Source of the DNA: DATARH01 sp036268075
GTDB lineage: Bacteria; Pseudomonadota; Alphaproteobacteria; ATCC43930; CGMCC-115725
Length of the DNA: 64,000 nucleotides
NCBI GenBank assembly: GCA_036268075.1
Contig: DATAUV010000089.1
Coordinates: 20,602 to 84,601, forward strand
Direction: 5' to 3'
The notes beneath the pieces are model-generated. The model saw nothing but the letters and a program-made list of their open reading frames with translations. It made no database searches and had not been told where the DNA came from. The translations under genes and the position numbers were made by a program. The stretch's first letter is position 1. Every line of letters begins with the position of its first letter. This document shows, piece after piece, positions 44,601 to 52,996 of the stretch.

Positions 44601-44730
44601 CTTGGCGCTCGGCACGCTTTTGACGCTCGGGGTCATCCCGGTCCTCTACACGGTGTTTTTCCGCGTCAAGGTCCCGCGCCCCGCCCCGTCGGTCAAGCAA
44701 CCCGCCGCACCTGCCTTACGCTGGAGATGA
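41632..44730 (+). CDS. RND-family efflux pump, inner-membrane subunit
   Basis: A 1032-residue AcrB-like proton-driven pump with 12 predicted membrane segments and two large periplasmic loops. It begins FILRNTRLCVAATLLVVLTG and has NGIVIAEDIMRR in TM4, where the proton-relay acidic residue would sit (LLVDNGIVIAED). The second half repeats the pattern (AGIIVNNAILLLDRI). GTG start at 41632 overlaps the adaptor stop (GTGA). With the adaptor and a TolC partner (47746-49200) it forms an envelope-spanning exporter, plausibly for the lipopeptide; general drug efflux is equally possible. Confidence 0.92.
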   Translation: MIDLTSFILRNTRLCVAATLLVVLTGIFLFLDFPAQEDPQVKVRVAVVSAAFPGMSPQRIENLIAKPLEQKIREIPQVETITSTSVTGSTSIQVKLYDKYFNLAQYWQDLRNKMADMRSALPSGTLGPVVNDSFGEVAVATVAITADGFTMAEMRDIVTRFRDKLATVQGVKNIDVQGLLPERVYLEGSTANLSQLGLSVGSILDALTKENVIQPGGQLAADGTTITIEPTGNFNNLADIADTPISVPKTGQSIRLGDILKVRRAYLDPPSTAAFFDNHRAVVLAVSMVEGDNIIDFGARLKAGVARLEPTLPIGFEVNFATFQPDVVYHSIKDVERTLYETLVIVLCVVMIFLGLRTGLIVGSIVPLTMLMALIVMRFMDIELQRVSIASMIIALGLLVDNGIVIAEDIMRRLAGGEDRRAACINAGRTLSTPLLTSSLTIILAFMPLLLADDQTGEYVRSLAQVIAITLLSSWVLSLTVTPTLCFYFLKASAHHAEDDHQYETRFYRGYRGLLTRVIRHRILFLMAIGGLFVGALYGFGRVPQQFFPNSDRNEYMIILNLASGTQIGQTEAALSRIDQWLLDKKVNPETESVMSYLGYGGPRIVLAMAPVSPGPQRAYFLVNVPLGTKLDPIIERVREHLLHDFPNVSAEVKAFWLGGTEPGLVQFRIAGDDANTLKGLAERVKQMLLAEPGTVNVKDDWENRVIKLVVNIDQARASRAGVTSSDIALSLNTVLQGTQVSTFREGDQAIPIVMRGDQDEKLTLDRLRTIYVFSSDGKVSVPLNQVADFVGIPQDGAIQRRNGERTVTVSAKSLELSASALNKAMRPQLATLKLPAGYRIGVGGELEVSGNAQNALLKFMPVCFGAIMLLMIWQFNSFRKVAIIAITIPLCLIGAVAGLLVSHATFGFMAIMGLLSLAGIIVNNAILLLDRIWEEIQDGKQPYDAVIYAALKRLRPIVMTKLTCILGLVPLMIFGGDLWYGMTVVIMGGLALGTLLTLGVIPVLYTVFFRVKVPRPAPSVKQPAAPALRWR

Positions 44731-44734
44731 GCCG

Positions 44735-46972
44735 ATGGAACGTAAGATATCACTGGGGCAATTCATCGGTCTGGCGATCAAGTTCATGCTGCCGTACCGG
44801 CTTTTGTCGCTGGCGCTGGCGATCGGGCTGGTGCTTCAGGTTGTCTACAACATCCTGCTGCCGCTGACGTATCGCTACATCTTCGACGGCGCGATCAAGA
44901 ATAGCGACATGCACCTCCTGCTCCAGCTCATCGGGTTTCTCGGCATCATCTACGTCGTCAACGGCGTCGCCGGGGTGATCCAGGACTATACCGCGGCGCG
45001 GGTCGGCTCGAACGTGACGAGCGCGCTTCAGGAGCGCCTGTTCAAGCACCTGCAAAGCCAGGATGTCGGCTTTTTCACCCAGGTTCCCGAATCCGAGATC
45101 GTCGCCGGGTTCGGTCCCGACATCACCGCGATCGACATGGCGATCTATCGGGGCCTCCCCAGCGTGCTGATGCGGCTGATGACGATCCTGTCGAGCGTCA
45201 CGCTGTTGTTCGTGATCGAGTGGCGGCTCGCGGTCGCCGCTCTCGTGACGATGCCGATCATCTTTTTCGCCTCCAAGCCTTTCGCGCCCCGCGCGCGCGT
45301 CTCGACCCGCGCCGCCGACGACACCCAGGCGCGGATCGCCGGGATGGTGCAGGAGAACATCCTCGTCAATTTGTCGGTCCGCATCTTCAACCTCCAGTCT
45401 CTCCAACTTGGACGGCTGAAGAACCTGCTGGATTCGCTGACGGCGCACGGGTTCCGCGCCAAGTTCATGACCGCGACGGTCGGCCGGGCGGCGGTGCTGG
45501 CTGCCGGCTTCCTGCAAATCGTGGTGCTCGGCATCGGCGCCTATCTGACGGTCGCGGGCTTCCTCACCTCCGGCCTGCTGATCGCGTTTATCGGCCTCTT
45601 GCTCAATATCGGCGGCGCCACCGACCAGCTCACCCAGGCGATCCCGCTGCTGGTCCAGGGGGCGAGCGGGTTGTCGCGCATCCTCGGGCTGCTCGACCGC
45701 AACCCGAGCTTAACGGAAGCGCACGACGCGCAGCCGCTGGCCCCCGTGCGCGAGCGGATCGCGCTCGAAGACGTCGAATTCGGCTATGGCCCCGCGCAAA
45801 AGATCCTCAAGGGCGTGTCGCTGTCGGTGCCGATGGGCAAGTCGGTCGGGATCGTCGGGGGGTCCGGGTCGGGCAAATCGACCGTGCTGATGCTGATGAC
45901 CCGGCTCTATGACCCGGAAAGCGGCCGCGTCGTCTTCGACAACCACGATCTGCGCCAAGCCACCGAGGCGTCGCTGCGCGCGCAGACCGGCGTCGTGCTG
46001 CAAAACACGGCGCTCTTCAACACGACGATCCGCGACAACATCCGCATGGGTCGGCAGGACGCGACCGACACCGAGGTCGAGGAAGCCGCGCGGCAGGCCG
46101 GGCTCCATGATTTCGTCATGCAGATGCCGGACGCTTACGAGACCAACGTCGGCAGCCAGGGCAGCCTGCTTTCGGGCGGTCAGCGCCAGCGGGTCGCGAT
46201 CGCCCGGGCGCTGCTGCGCAGGCCGGCGGTGCTGTTCCTCGACGAGGCAACCTCCGCGCTCGACGCGCAGACCGAGGCCCAGGTCAACGAGACGATCGAC
46301 GAGCTGGCGAGCAACTGGACGCTCGTCTCGGTGACCCACCGGCTCGCTAGCATCTCCAACTACGACCTGATCTTCGTGATGGACAAGGGGCTGGTCGCCG
46401 AATCCGGCAGCCATCACGAACTGGTCGCGAAAAACGGCATCTACGCTAATCTGTGGCGCAAGCAGAGCGGGTTTTCGATCGACCAGACCGGTGAGGCCAA
46501 GATCACGGTCGACCGGTTGCGCAACATCCCCTTTCTCGAGAAATGCACCGACCCGCTGTTGGAGAAGCTCGCCAACGATCTCCACTCGGAGACGTTTCCG
46601 GCCGGCCGGGTGGTGTTTTCCGAGGGCGAGCGCGGCGACAAATTCTACATCATCGCGCGCGGCCGCATCGAGGCGTCGGTGCTGCTCGACAGCACGACCA
46701 AGCATGTGCTGTCGATCAGCGAGCTCGGCGACTATTTCGGCGAACTGGCGCTGATCCGGCCCGTGCCGCGGACCTGGACGATGACGGCGCTGACCGACTC
46801 GGTGTGCCTGACCCTCAGTCGCCAGAACTTCACCGAGCTCCTCGCGATGGACGAGCAGTTGCGCGACGCGATCACCGCCACCGCCTATGCCCGCATGGAG
46901 GAGCTGTCAGAGGCGATCCTCGCGGCGGTCGACGCGGATTCCGAGGTTGCCATCCCCAACGCCGCCGATTAG
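44735..46972 (+). CDS. ABC exporter with C-terminal cyclic-nucleotide-binding domain
   Basis: A 745-residue half-transporter. Six membrane segments (about 20-310) lead to an ATP-binding domain with Walker A GGSGSGKST, signature LLSGGQRQR and Walker B AVLFLDEATSALD. From about residue 595 a cNMP-binding domain follows, with GERGDKFYIIARGRIEAS and the phosphate-binding cassette FGELALIRPVPRT. This domain is rare on exporters and suggests control by cAMP or cGMP. It follows the RND pump by 4 bases. Its end overlaps the convergent thioesterase gene by 4 bases. Confidence 0.9.
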   Translation: MERKISLGQFIGLAIKFMLPYRLLSLALAIGLVLQVVYNILLPLTYRYIFDGAIKNSDMHLLLQLIGFLGIIYVVNGVAGVIQDYTAARVGSNVTSALQERLFKHLQSQDVGFFTQVPESEIVAGFGPDITAIDMAIYRGLPSVLMRLMTILSSVTLLFVIEWRLAVAALVTMPIIFFASKPFAPRARVSTRAADDTQARIAGMVQENILVNLSVRIFNLQSLQLGRLKNLLDSLTAHGFRAKFMTATVGRAAVLAAGFLQIVVLGIGAYLTVAGFLTSGLLIAFIGLLLNIGGATDQLTQAIPLLVQGASGLSRILGLLDRNPSLTEAHDAQPLAPVRERIALEDVEFGYGPAQKILKGVSLSVPMGKSVGIVGGSGSGKSTVLMLMTRLYDPESGRVVFDNHDLRQATEASLRAQTGVVLQNTALFNTTIRDNIRMGRQDATDTEVEEAARQAGLHDFVMQMPDAYETNVGSQGSLLSGGQRQRVAIARALLRRPAVLFLDEATSALDAQTEAQVNETIDELASNWTLVSVTHRLASISNYDLIFVMDKGLVAESGSHHELVAKNGIYANLWRKQSGFSIDQTGEAKITVDRLRNIPFLEKCTDPLLEKLANDLHSETFPAGRVVFSEGERGDKFYIIARGRIEASVLLDSTTKHVLSISELGDYFGELALIRPVPRTWTMTALTDSVCLTLSRQNFTELLAMDEQLRDAITATAYARMEELSEAILAAVDADSEVAIPNAAD

Positions 46973-47709
46973 GGGATCATTCGAGCCAGTTCCGCGATCA
47001 CCGCGTCACGTTCTTCGACCAGGTAGAAATGGCCGCCGCGAAAGAGACGCAACCGAAACCCGGCACCGGCATGGGTCGCCCAGCCGCCGAGCGCCGCGGG
47101 ACTGACCCACGGGTCGGCGCCGCCGCCCATCGCCGCGACCGGGACCGTCAGCTTTGGCCCCGCCGCGAAGCGATAGCGCTCGGCGATCGCGAAATCGGCG
47201 CGCAGCGCGGGGAGGATCGTTTCCAGGAGCTCCGGGTCGCTGAGCAACTCCACCGGCGTCCCGCCGAGAGCGGCGATCTCGGCGACGAACTCTGCGTCCG
47301 GCAACCCCGACAGCGCGCGCTCCGGCGGCAAATGCGGCGCGCGGAACGCCGAGGCGGCAAGACCCTGTGGCAGCGTTCCGGCCGCTTCGAGCCGCCGCGC
47401 CACCTCGAACGCGACGAGGGCGCCAAGGCTGTGGCCGAACAGGGCGAACGGCCGGTCGAGCAGCGGCGTCAACGCCGGCATCAATGCATCGAGCAGCGGG
47501 TCGAGCGCGTCGAAGCACGATTCGGCAAAACGCCGCTCACGACCGGGAAGCTGGATCGCGCACAGCTCGACGTGACCGGGCAGCGCCGCCGCCCAGGGCC
47601 GGAAGAACGACGCGCCGCCGCCGGCATGGGCAAAACAGAACAGCCGGGCGCGCGCGCCTCGCGCCGGAACCGTGGAAATCCACCGTGAAGAGAGCGACGA
47701 TTGCGCCAT
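46969..47709 (-). CDS. Type II thioesterase (GrsT-like)
   Basis: A 246-residue external thioesterase of the alpha/beta-hydrolase fold. The nucleophile motif is FGHSLGALVAFE, and the catalytic His is in LFRGGHFYLVEE; the N-terminal LFCFAHAGGGASFFRPW is diagnostic. These enzymes clear misloaded acyl groups from PKS/NRPS carriers, which ties this region to the assembly line. It is read opposite to its neighbours. ATG 47709 (MAQSS) is preferred over 47727 on alignment grounds. Confidence 0.92.
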   Translation of the reverse strand: MAQSSLSSRWISTVPARGARARLFCFAHAGGGASFFRPWAAALPGHVELCAIQLPGRERRFAESCFDALDPLLDALMPALTPLLDRPFALFGHSLGALVAFEVARRLEAAGTLPQGLAASAFRAPHLPPERALSGLPDAEFVAEIAALGGTPVELLSDPELLETILPALRADFAIAERYRFAAGPKLTVPVAAMGGGADPWVSPAALGGWATHAGAGFRLRLFRGGHFYLVEERDAVIAELARMIP

Positions 47710-47745
47710 ACCGCCCGACCGGGGCACTGTGACCTATAGGCCAGG

Positions 47746-49200
47746 ATGCGACCCAGCCCCCAGCATAAGCGAGCCCTAGCCGGTCCGGCAGTCCTGATCT
47801 GCGTCGGCGTGGCGCTTGCGTCGCCGGCGCGGGCACAGACGCTGCAACAGGAGATGGCCAACGCCTATGCGTCGAACCCGCAAATCCGCGGCTCGCGCGC
47901 CCAACTCGACGCCACCGCGGAGAATGTGCCGCAGGCGCTGTCCGGCTGGCGCCCGACCGTTACGATCACCGCCAGCGGCGGCCCCATCCAGCTCGACTCG
48001 TTTACCAGAACCACCGCCGGCAATGTCGTCGGCACCAATTACTTCCACACCCAGCTCTACCAAGCCGCGATCACCCAGCCCCTCTACAGCGGCGGCCAGA
48101 CTGTCGCCCGCACGGCTCAGGCCGACCATCTCTTTGCCGCCGCGCAATGGCAGCTCGTCTCGGCCGAGGAGACCGTGCTGTCGGCGGTCGCCATCGACTA
48201 CGCCGACGTGCTGCGAGACCAGGCGATCGTCGATTTCAACGCCAAGAACGTCAGATTCCTCGCCCACGAACTCCAACGCAGCCGCGCCCGCATCCAGGCC
48301 GGCGAGGTCACGCAAACCGACGTCTCGCAGTCGGAGGGATACTACGCCGCCGGCCAGGCGAGCCTGAAACAGGCCGAGGCGACGCTCGCGACCTCGCGCG
48401 CCAACTACCTGCGCGACATCGGCCACCCGCCCGGCCGGCTGACGCTGCCGCATATCAGGTTCGACATCCCCAAGGACCGCGACACCGCCGTCGACGAGAC
48501 CATGTCGGACAACCCCGACCTGCTCGCGGCCAAGGAATCCACCCTCGCGTCAAAGGACAATGTCGACGCCGTGCGCAGCCAGCTCCTGCCGCAGATTTCG
48601 GCGCAAGCCGGAGTCCAGCGTACCAATGACCTCAATATCGAGGGGCAGGAACTGACGGCAAAGACGATAAAGCTGCAGATGACGATGCCGCTCTATGAGG
48701 CCGGCGCCATCTATTCGCAGACCCGCCAGGCGATGCGCAACGTCGCGGTCCAGCGCAGCCAGGTCGACACGACCCAGCGCACGGCCGTCGACGCGGTCGG
48801 CGCGGCCTGGGACACGCTCGACCAGATCCGCGGCGTCGTCACCGCGCTGCGCGAGGCGACCCGCGCCGACGCCAAAACGCTCGAAGGGATGATCGCGGAA
48901 AACGCGGTCGGGGTGCGGACCGTGTTCGACGTGCTGAACGCGCAGCAGACGCTGTTCCAGGCCCAGGTGGCGTTGGCCCAGGCGGTCGCCACCGAATTCA
49001 CCGCGCAGGTGCAGATCGCGCAGTCCGTCGGCAGATTGACCGCGGCGTCGCTGAAATTGCCGGTCGCGCCATACAACCCGAATGCCTACATGAACGCCGT
49101 GCGCGACAAGTGGATCGGCTTCTATCCGGCGAACGAGGATGATTTTTCCGCCCCAGGTCCCACCATCGGACCGGAAGCGGCGCCGAGACCGGCCAAATGA
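47746..49200 (+). CDS. TolC-family outer-membrane efflux protein
   Basis: A 484-residue outer-membrane channel. A signal peptide ends near SPARA, before QTLQQEMANAYASNPQIRGSRA, a classic TolC N-terminus. The two repeats follow, the second ending in LNAQQTLFQAQVALAQAVATEF. It would join the RND adaptor/pump and perhaps the ABC exporter to make a channel to the outside. It starts 36 bases from the divergent thioesterase start, so both may use promoters in the same short gap (47710-47745). Confidence 0.92.
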   Translation: MRPSPQHKRALAGPAVLICVGVALASPARAQTLQQEMANAYASNPQIRGSRAQLDATAENVPQALSGWRPTVTITASGGPIQLDSFTRTTAGNVVGTNYFHTQLYQAAITQPLYSGGQTVARTAQADHLFAAAQWQLVSAEETVLSAVAIDYADVLRDQAIVDFNAKNVRFLAHELQRSRARIQAGEVTQTDVSQSEGYYAAGQASLKQAEATLATSRANYLRDIGHPPGRLTLPHIRFDIPKDRDTAVDETMSDNPDLLAAKESTLASKDNVDAVRSQLLPQISAQAGVQRTNDLNIEGQELTAKTIKLQMTMPLYEAGAIYSQTRQAMRNVAVQRSQVDTTQRTAVDAVGAAWDTLDQIRGVVTALREATRADAKTLEGMIAENAVGVRTVFDVLNAQQTLFQAQVALAQAVATEFTAQVQIAQSVGRLTAASLKLPVAPYNPNAYMNAVRDKWIGFYPANEDDFSAPGPTIGPEAAPRPAK

Positions 49201-49239
49201 TAGAAGGCGATCTTCCCTGCGTTGAACCGCAACACGCGG

Positions 49240-49704
49240 ATGGCTATGTTTCCGTCCCATATCAAGGGGGGCACGTTCTTGCACGACGGGTTCGCCGCTG
49301 AGCTCGGCAGCGATCTGACCGAGGTTGACCGGGTCGGGCGCCTCATCGAGGAGTTCGGGGAGCGCACCGGGCTGCCTCCAAAGCTGATCTATCACTTCAC
49401 GCTGGCGTTCGACGAGCTCCTGACCAACACGATCTCCTACGGCTTCCCGGACGGGATGCACGAGGCGATCACGGTTTCCGTCACGCTCGACGACGAAAGC
49501 CTCGTCGCCGAGATCCTCGATTCCGGCATCGCCTTCAACCCGCTGGAACGCGACACTCCCGATATCACCTTGTCGGTCGAAGATCGCCCGATCGGCGGAC
49601 TTGGCATTCATTTTGTTCGCACATTTATGGATAAGGTCGAATATTGCCGTGAAGATGGACGCAACCGGCTGACGATGGCAAAGTATCTGAAAGATTCCGC
49701 CTAG
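49240..49704 (+). CDS. RsbW-like anti-sigma/serine kinase (HATPase)
   Basis: A 154-residue GHKL ATPase of the anti-sigma kinase type. The N box is FDELLTNTISYGF, G1 is ILDSGIAFNP and G2 is GGLGIHFVRTFMDKVEY. Such kinases bind a sigma factor or other partner and phosphorylate a STAS protein, which is the next gene. There is no sigma gene close by. TTG at 49222 and ATG 49246 are other possible starts. Confidence 0.85.
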   Translation: MAMFPSHIKGGTFLHDGFAAELGSDLTEVDRVGRLIEEFGERTGLPPKLIYHFTLAFDELLTNTISYGFPDGMHEAITVSVTLDDESLVAEILDSGIAFNPLERDTPDITLSVEDRPIGGLGIHFVRTFMDKVEYCREDGRNRLTMAKYLKDSA

Positions 49705-49767
49705 CGCGAATCCGAGCCGTAACCCGGCTGTAACAGTACCGGTAGTTGAGGAAAGGCACGAAGATCC

Positions 49768-50088
49768 ATGGCGGACCAAATCCAAACCTCCCGGCCGAAG
49801 GGGCGCCTCGACAGCGGCGCCTGCGCGGCGTTCGAGACCGAGCTGACCGGATACCTCAACGCCGGCGCCCAGCGGCTGCTGATCGATTTCTCCGACCTCG
49901 ACTACATCAGCAGCGCCGGGCTGCGCGTGATCCTGATGGCCGCCAAACGGCTCAAGGCAAGCGGCGGCGGGCTCGCGCTGTGCTCGCTCAACGAGACGAT
50001 TGGCGAGGTTTTCGAGATCAGCGGCTTCGACCGCATCCTCGACATCCACAAGAACGCCGACAGCGCCAGGGCTCAGCTCGCCTCCTGA
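49768..50088 (+). CDS. STAS-domain anti-anti-sigma factor
   Basis: A 106-residue STAS protein. The switch site is DLDYISSAGLRVILMAAK, with Ser49 aligning with the phosphorylated serine of RsbV. With the kinase at 49240-49704 it forms a partner-switching pair, in which dephosphorylated STAS protein ties up the kinase. It is 18 bases upstream of the phosphopantetheinyl transferase gene, so the three may be co-transcribed. Confidence 0.88.
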   Translation: MADQIQTSRPKGRLDSGACAAFETELTGYLNAGAQRLLIDFSDLDYISSAGLRVILMAAKRLKASGGGLALCSLNETIGEVFEISGFDRILDIHKNADSARAQLAS

Positions 50089-50106
50089 CCGCGCCCGGCC
50101 GGGACC

Positions 50107-50751
50107 ATGCCGGCGCTGCCCGCGCTGTTCCCGTCTTTTGTCTGCTATCGCGGCGTTGCCGTCACCGAGGATGACTTCGCCGGCGCCGGCACCGAAATCC
50201 CGCCCGCCCTCGCCGCCGCGATCCCGCGCCGCCGTGCCGAATTTGTCGCCGGCCGCCTCTGCGCCCGCGCGGCGCTGAACGCGCTCGGCGCCGTCTCCAC
50301 CGAGATCCCGCGCGCCGCCGACGGCTCGCCGGAATGGCCTGCGGGGTTTGTCGGCTCGATCTCGCATACGTCAGGGCTCGCCTTCGCCGCCGCTTGCCGC
50401 GCCGCCGATGCCCAAAGCCTGGGGCTCGATGTCGAACGGCTCGTCGCGCCCGACCTCGCGCGGCAACTCGCCACGATCGTCGCGACCCCAGCCGAGCGCG
50501 CCCGCTTCGATCTCGCCGGCGCCGAGTTTTCAATCATCTTTTCGGCAAAGGAGGCAGTCTACAAATGCCTCTACCCGCTCGTACGGGAGTTTCTCGAATT
50601 CACGGATGTCGAGATCGAGGCGATCGGCGCCGACCGCTTTACCTGCCGCCTGACCCGAGCGCTATCGGCCGCATTTCCCGCCGGAACCGCGATCGAAGGC
50701 CGCTACACCATCCTGGACGGCATGATCCACGCCGGCGTGGTATTGCGGTAG
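50107..50751 (+). CDS. Sfp-type 4'-phosphopantetheinyl transferase
   Basis: A 214-residue EntD/Sfp-like enzyme that adds phosphopantetheine to carrier proteins. Diagnostic motifs are GSISHTSGLAFA, LGLDVERL and FSAKEAVYKCLYPL, with the metal-binding acidic residues in the last two. It should prime the ACP and PCP domains of the cluster at 15.5-39 kb. The N-terminal RRAEFVAGRLCARAAL segment is typical of the EntD subgroup. Confidence 0.92.
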   Translation: MPALPALFPSFVCYRGVAVTEDDFAGAGTEIPPALAAAIPRRRAEFVAGRLCARAALNALGAVSTEIPRAADGSPEWPAGFVGSISHTSGLAFAAACRAADAQSLGLDVERLVAPDLARQLATIVATPAERARFDLAGAEFSIIFSAKEAVYKCLYPLVREFLEFTDVEIEAIGADRFTCRLTRALSAAFPAGTAIEGRYTILDGMIHAGVVLR

Positions 50752-50780
50752 GTGCCCGCAAAGACGCATCGCCTTTCAAC

Positions 50781-50858
50781 TCGTCGCCCCCGAGAAGGCG
50801 GGGGTCCAGGGCAAGCGGCCGAGCGTTGGCCCTGGGTTCCCCTTCGCGGGAACGACGA
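50781..50858. repeat. Imperfect palindromic intergenic repeat
   Basis: The ends, about 50781-50812 and 50829-50858, are imperfect reverse complements (TCGTCGCCCCCGAGAAGG against CCTTCGCGGGAACGACGA). It is the kind of short palindrome scattered through many alphaproteobacterial genomes and may act as a terminator between the flanking convergent genes. Confidence 0.6.
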
Positions 50859-50893
50859 AAAAGGACGACGGTGCGGTCCGATCGAAAATTGCA

Positions 50894-51082
50894 TTAATCC
50901 CGATCGGTCGGCCCCGGCGTCTGGCCGGCGGCCAGGTTCTCGTAAATCCGGGCGATCTGGGTGAGCTGTTCGATCACGCTGCGGTCGCGCGTCGTCGCGA
51001 CATAGCGCCGGGCGCGTTCGGCCTCCTCGCGGAAGAGGTCGGCGTGGCTGGAGATGCCGGTATTGGGTGCGATATCGGGCAT
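50894..51082 (-). CDS. Small hypothetical helical protein
   Basis: A 62-residue protein from ATG 51082 (70 residues from 51106). The middle, REEAERARRYVATTRDRSVIEQLTQ, is strongly helical and resembles the many uncharacterised short alphaproteobacterial proteins with an ExxAExxR...IAxxYExLA pattern. No function is known to me. It is a single gene, convergent with the transferase gene. Confidence 0.6.
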   Translation of the reverse strand: MPDIAPNTGISSHADLFREEAERARRYVATTRDRSVIEQLTQIARIYENLAAGQTPGPTDRD

Positions 51083-51441
51083 GTTCCTAAAACACCCGAG
51101 TCGCAAACCCGTTCCCTACTCGCCTTGGAGTAGACGTGCGATTTCGTCGCAGGTTACGGAACTTATTCCTGCCATGATCGTTCTATAGAAACGCGACCAT
51201 CGCGATCCTGGAGAGGATCGCGGAGTATATTGAGGCGAGGGGTCGCGTGCGTTACTGGGGGTACAAGTTCTTTCTCATTGCTTCAGGAGCGTGTATTCGC
51301 GCTGTCGAAGCGTTGAGTTTACCGCGCGCATTGTAATATTCATGTTCCTGATGGTCACCCTGATCGGCGGGCCGACGGCCCGTCCCGACCCGCGCCTCTG
51401 AGCCCCTTTCGGATCAACAGAGCAGCGGACCAAAAACAGTG
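51083..51441. other. Intergenic stretch without a supported gene
   Basis: No convincing reading frame is seen in 359 bases; the longest candidate is a 19-codon frame at 51342-51401. The only structure is a perfect 9-bp hairpin at 51201-51222 (CGCGATCCT, loop GGAG, AGGATCGCG) without a T run. The base composition is lower in GC than the flanking genes. Confidence 0.6.
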
Positions 51442-51792
51442 ATGACTGCACCAGCGCTGATCGCGCTGCTGGTCTCGGTTGGCTTTTCCGAGCCGCAGGC
51501 CCAGGCGATCGAAACCTATGCTGTCAGCCAGGCTGGCTATCAAATCGACGGCGAACACATCCTCGACCCGTGCGCCAAATCATGGATGGGCGACGGGCTT
51601 TTCGGACTGACACGGGAGTTGCGGCGATCCATGCACGCCGAGGCAGGCACCAGAGGCTGCGTTTCGGCCGAGAACCAGGTTCAGTTCCTGGCTCATGCCT
51701 GGCCCGAGCACTATCCGAACTGCGCGGCCAGGTTCGCGGCCGGCAATCTCAGGGTCTTCAGGAAGTGCTTCGGCCTCGGCGAAGGGAGCTGA
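51442..51792 (+). CDS. Hypothetical protein, weakly lysozyme-like
   Basis: A 116-residue protein. LIALLVSVGFSEPQAQAIETYAVSQAGYQ resembles the N-terminal helix of muramidase/tail-lysozyme-like proteins, where a helix is followed by a Gln/Glu-bearing catalytic segment; GLFGLTRELRRSM then resembles the FGLFQW motif. Three or four cysteines (DPCAKS, RGCVS, PNCAA, KCFG) could form disulfides, suggesting an extracytoplasmic protein, but no signal peptide is clear. The assignment is weak. GTG 51439 is an alternative start. Confidence 0.5.
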   Translation: MTAPALIALLVSVGFSEPQAQAIETYAVSQAGYQIDGEHILDPCAKSWMGDGLFGLTRELRRSMHAEAGTRGCVSAENQVQFLAHAWPEHYPNCAARFAAGNLRVFRKCFGLGEGS

Positions 51793-51798
51793 CCCGCC

Positions 51799-52983
51799 CT
51801 ACTCCGTAACCACCCCGGCGTCGTGCCCGAACAGCCATTGCATGCTTTCGGGCGCACGCTCGCGGGTCGCCACCATCGCGGCGTCGCGCGCCTCCTGCTC
51901 CGGCCCGTCTATCATGTGGTAGCGGAGCTTGTTGGCGCGCGACATCTGCTGCAGCCGCGACACCCGCGGCAGGCGAATGCGCTCGTAGCGCAGGAGCGCC
52001 TCGGCCGGGTCGCCGCCTTCGGCGAGGCAGGTCGCAAGACACGCGCCGTCCTCGATCGCCTGCGCCGCGCCCTGCGCCATGAACGGGTACATCGGGTGGC
52101 AGGCATCGCCGAGCAACGTCACGCGCCCGGCGGACCAGCGCGGCAGCGGGTCACGGTCGAACAGCGCCCAGATAAAGCACGTCTCCGCCCGTTCTATGAC
52201 CGTGCGGACCTGCGGATGCCAGCCCTCGAACGCGGCGAGCGCCCGCTCGACCGTCGCGCGGTCGGTCCAGTCCTCGCGGTTCCAGGTGTCGTGCTCGGTC
52301 CAGCCGACGAAATTCAAGAGGCGCCCGCCCGACACGAAATAATGGACGAGGTGCGCCCCCGGCCCGAGCCAGGACTGGTTGCCGCGTTCGAGCCCGAGAT
52401 CGGCGATCCGCTCGCTCGGCACCAGCCCGCGATAGGCGACGCACCCGGCGAATTGCGGGTCCTCGGCTCCGAACAGCGCCGCACGCACCGCCGAATGGAT
52501 GCCGTCCGCCCCGACCAGGATACCGGGCCGTACGCGGACCCCGTTCTCAAACCACACCTCGGCATGGTCGCCCCGGTCGGCGAGCCCGACCAGCCGATGC
52601 CCGAGATGAATGCGCTCGGCGGGAAACCCGGACGCGATCACCGCGAGCAGGTCGGCGCGGTGCATGGTCAGATGGGGCGCGCCATAGATCGCCTCGCATT
52701 GCGGGTTGAGCCCCGCCTTTTGCAGCGTGCGCCCGTCATCCCAGCGCCGCTGGTGCATCCCGATCGGCCGCACCGCGTCGCGATCGAGGCCCTCGCCCAG
52801 CCCAAGCCGGTAGAGGATGCGCGCCGCGTTCGGCCCCATATTGATGCCGCCGCCGATCTCGGTCAGCTCCGGGGCCTGCTCGTAAACCTCGACATCGAAC
52901 CCGGCCCGGCGCAGCGACAACGCAGCGGTGAGCCCGCCGATGCCGGCGCCGATGACGGCGATGTTGAGGGGAGCGTTCGCCAT
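51799..52983 (-). CDS. FAD-dependent aromatic monooxygenase (salicylate hydroxylase-like)
   Basis: A 394-residue group A flavin hydroxylase. It has the dinucleotide motif GAGIGGLTAALSLRRAG, the DG motif VGADGIHSAVR and the GD motif RVTLLGDACHPMYPFMAQGA. Close families hydroxylate salicylate, 3-hydroxybenzoate or 6-hydroxynicotinate with NAD(P)H and O2. The substrate is not fixed by these motifs. It is read away from a REP-like repeat that separates it from the TauD-type oxygenase upstream on the same strand. Confidence 0.9.
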   Translation of the reverse strand: MANAPLNIAVIGAGIGGLTAALSLRRAGFDVEVYEQAPELTEIGGGINMGPNAARILYRLGLGEGLDRDAVRPIGMHQRRWDDGRTLQKAGLNPQCEAIYGAPHLTMHRADLLAVIASGFPAERIHLGHRLVGLADRGDHAEVWFENGVRVRPGILVGADGIHSAVRAALFGAEDPQFAGCVAYRGLVPSERIADLGLERGNQSWLGPGAHLVHYFVSGGRLLNFVGWTEHDTWNREDWTDRATVERALAAFEGWHPQVRTVIERAETCFIWALFDRDPLPRWSAGRVTLLGDACHPMYPFMAQGAAQAIEDGACLATCLAEGGDPAEALLRYERIRLPRVSRLQQMSRANKLRYHMIDGPEQEARDAAMVATRERAPESMQWLFGHDAGVVTE

Positions 52984-52996
52984 ATGCTCACAGTAA

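Noticed and set aside
51342..51401. 19-codon frame starting with ATG
   Set aside because: It is too short and has no ribosome-binding site or known relatives.
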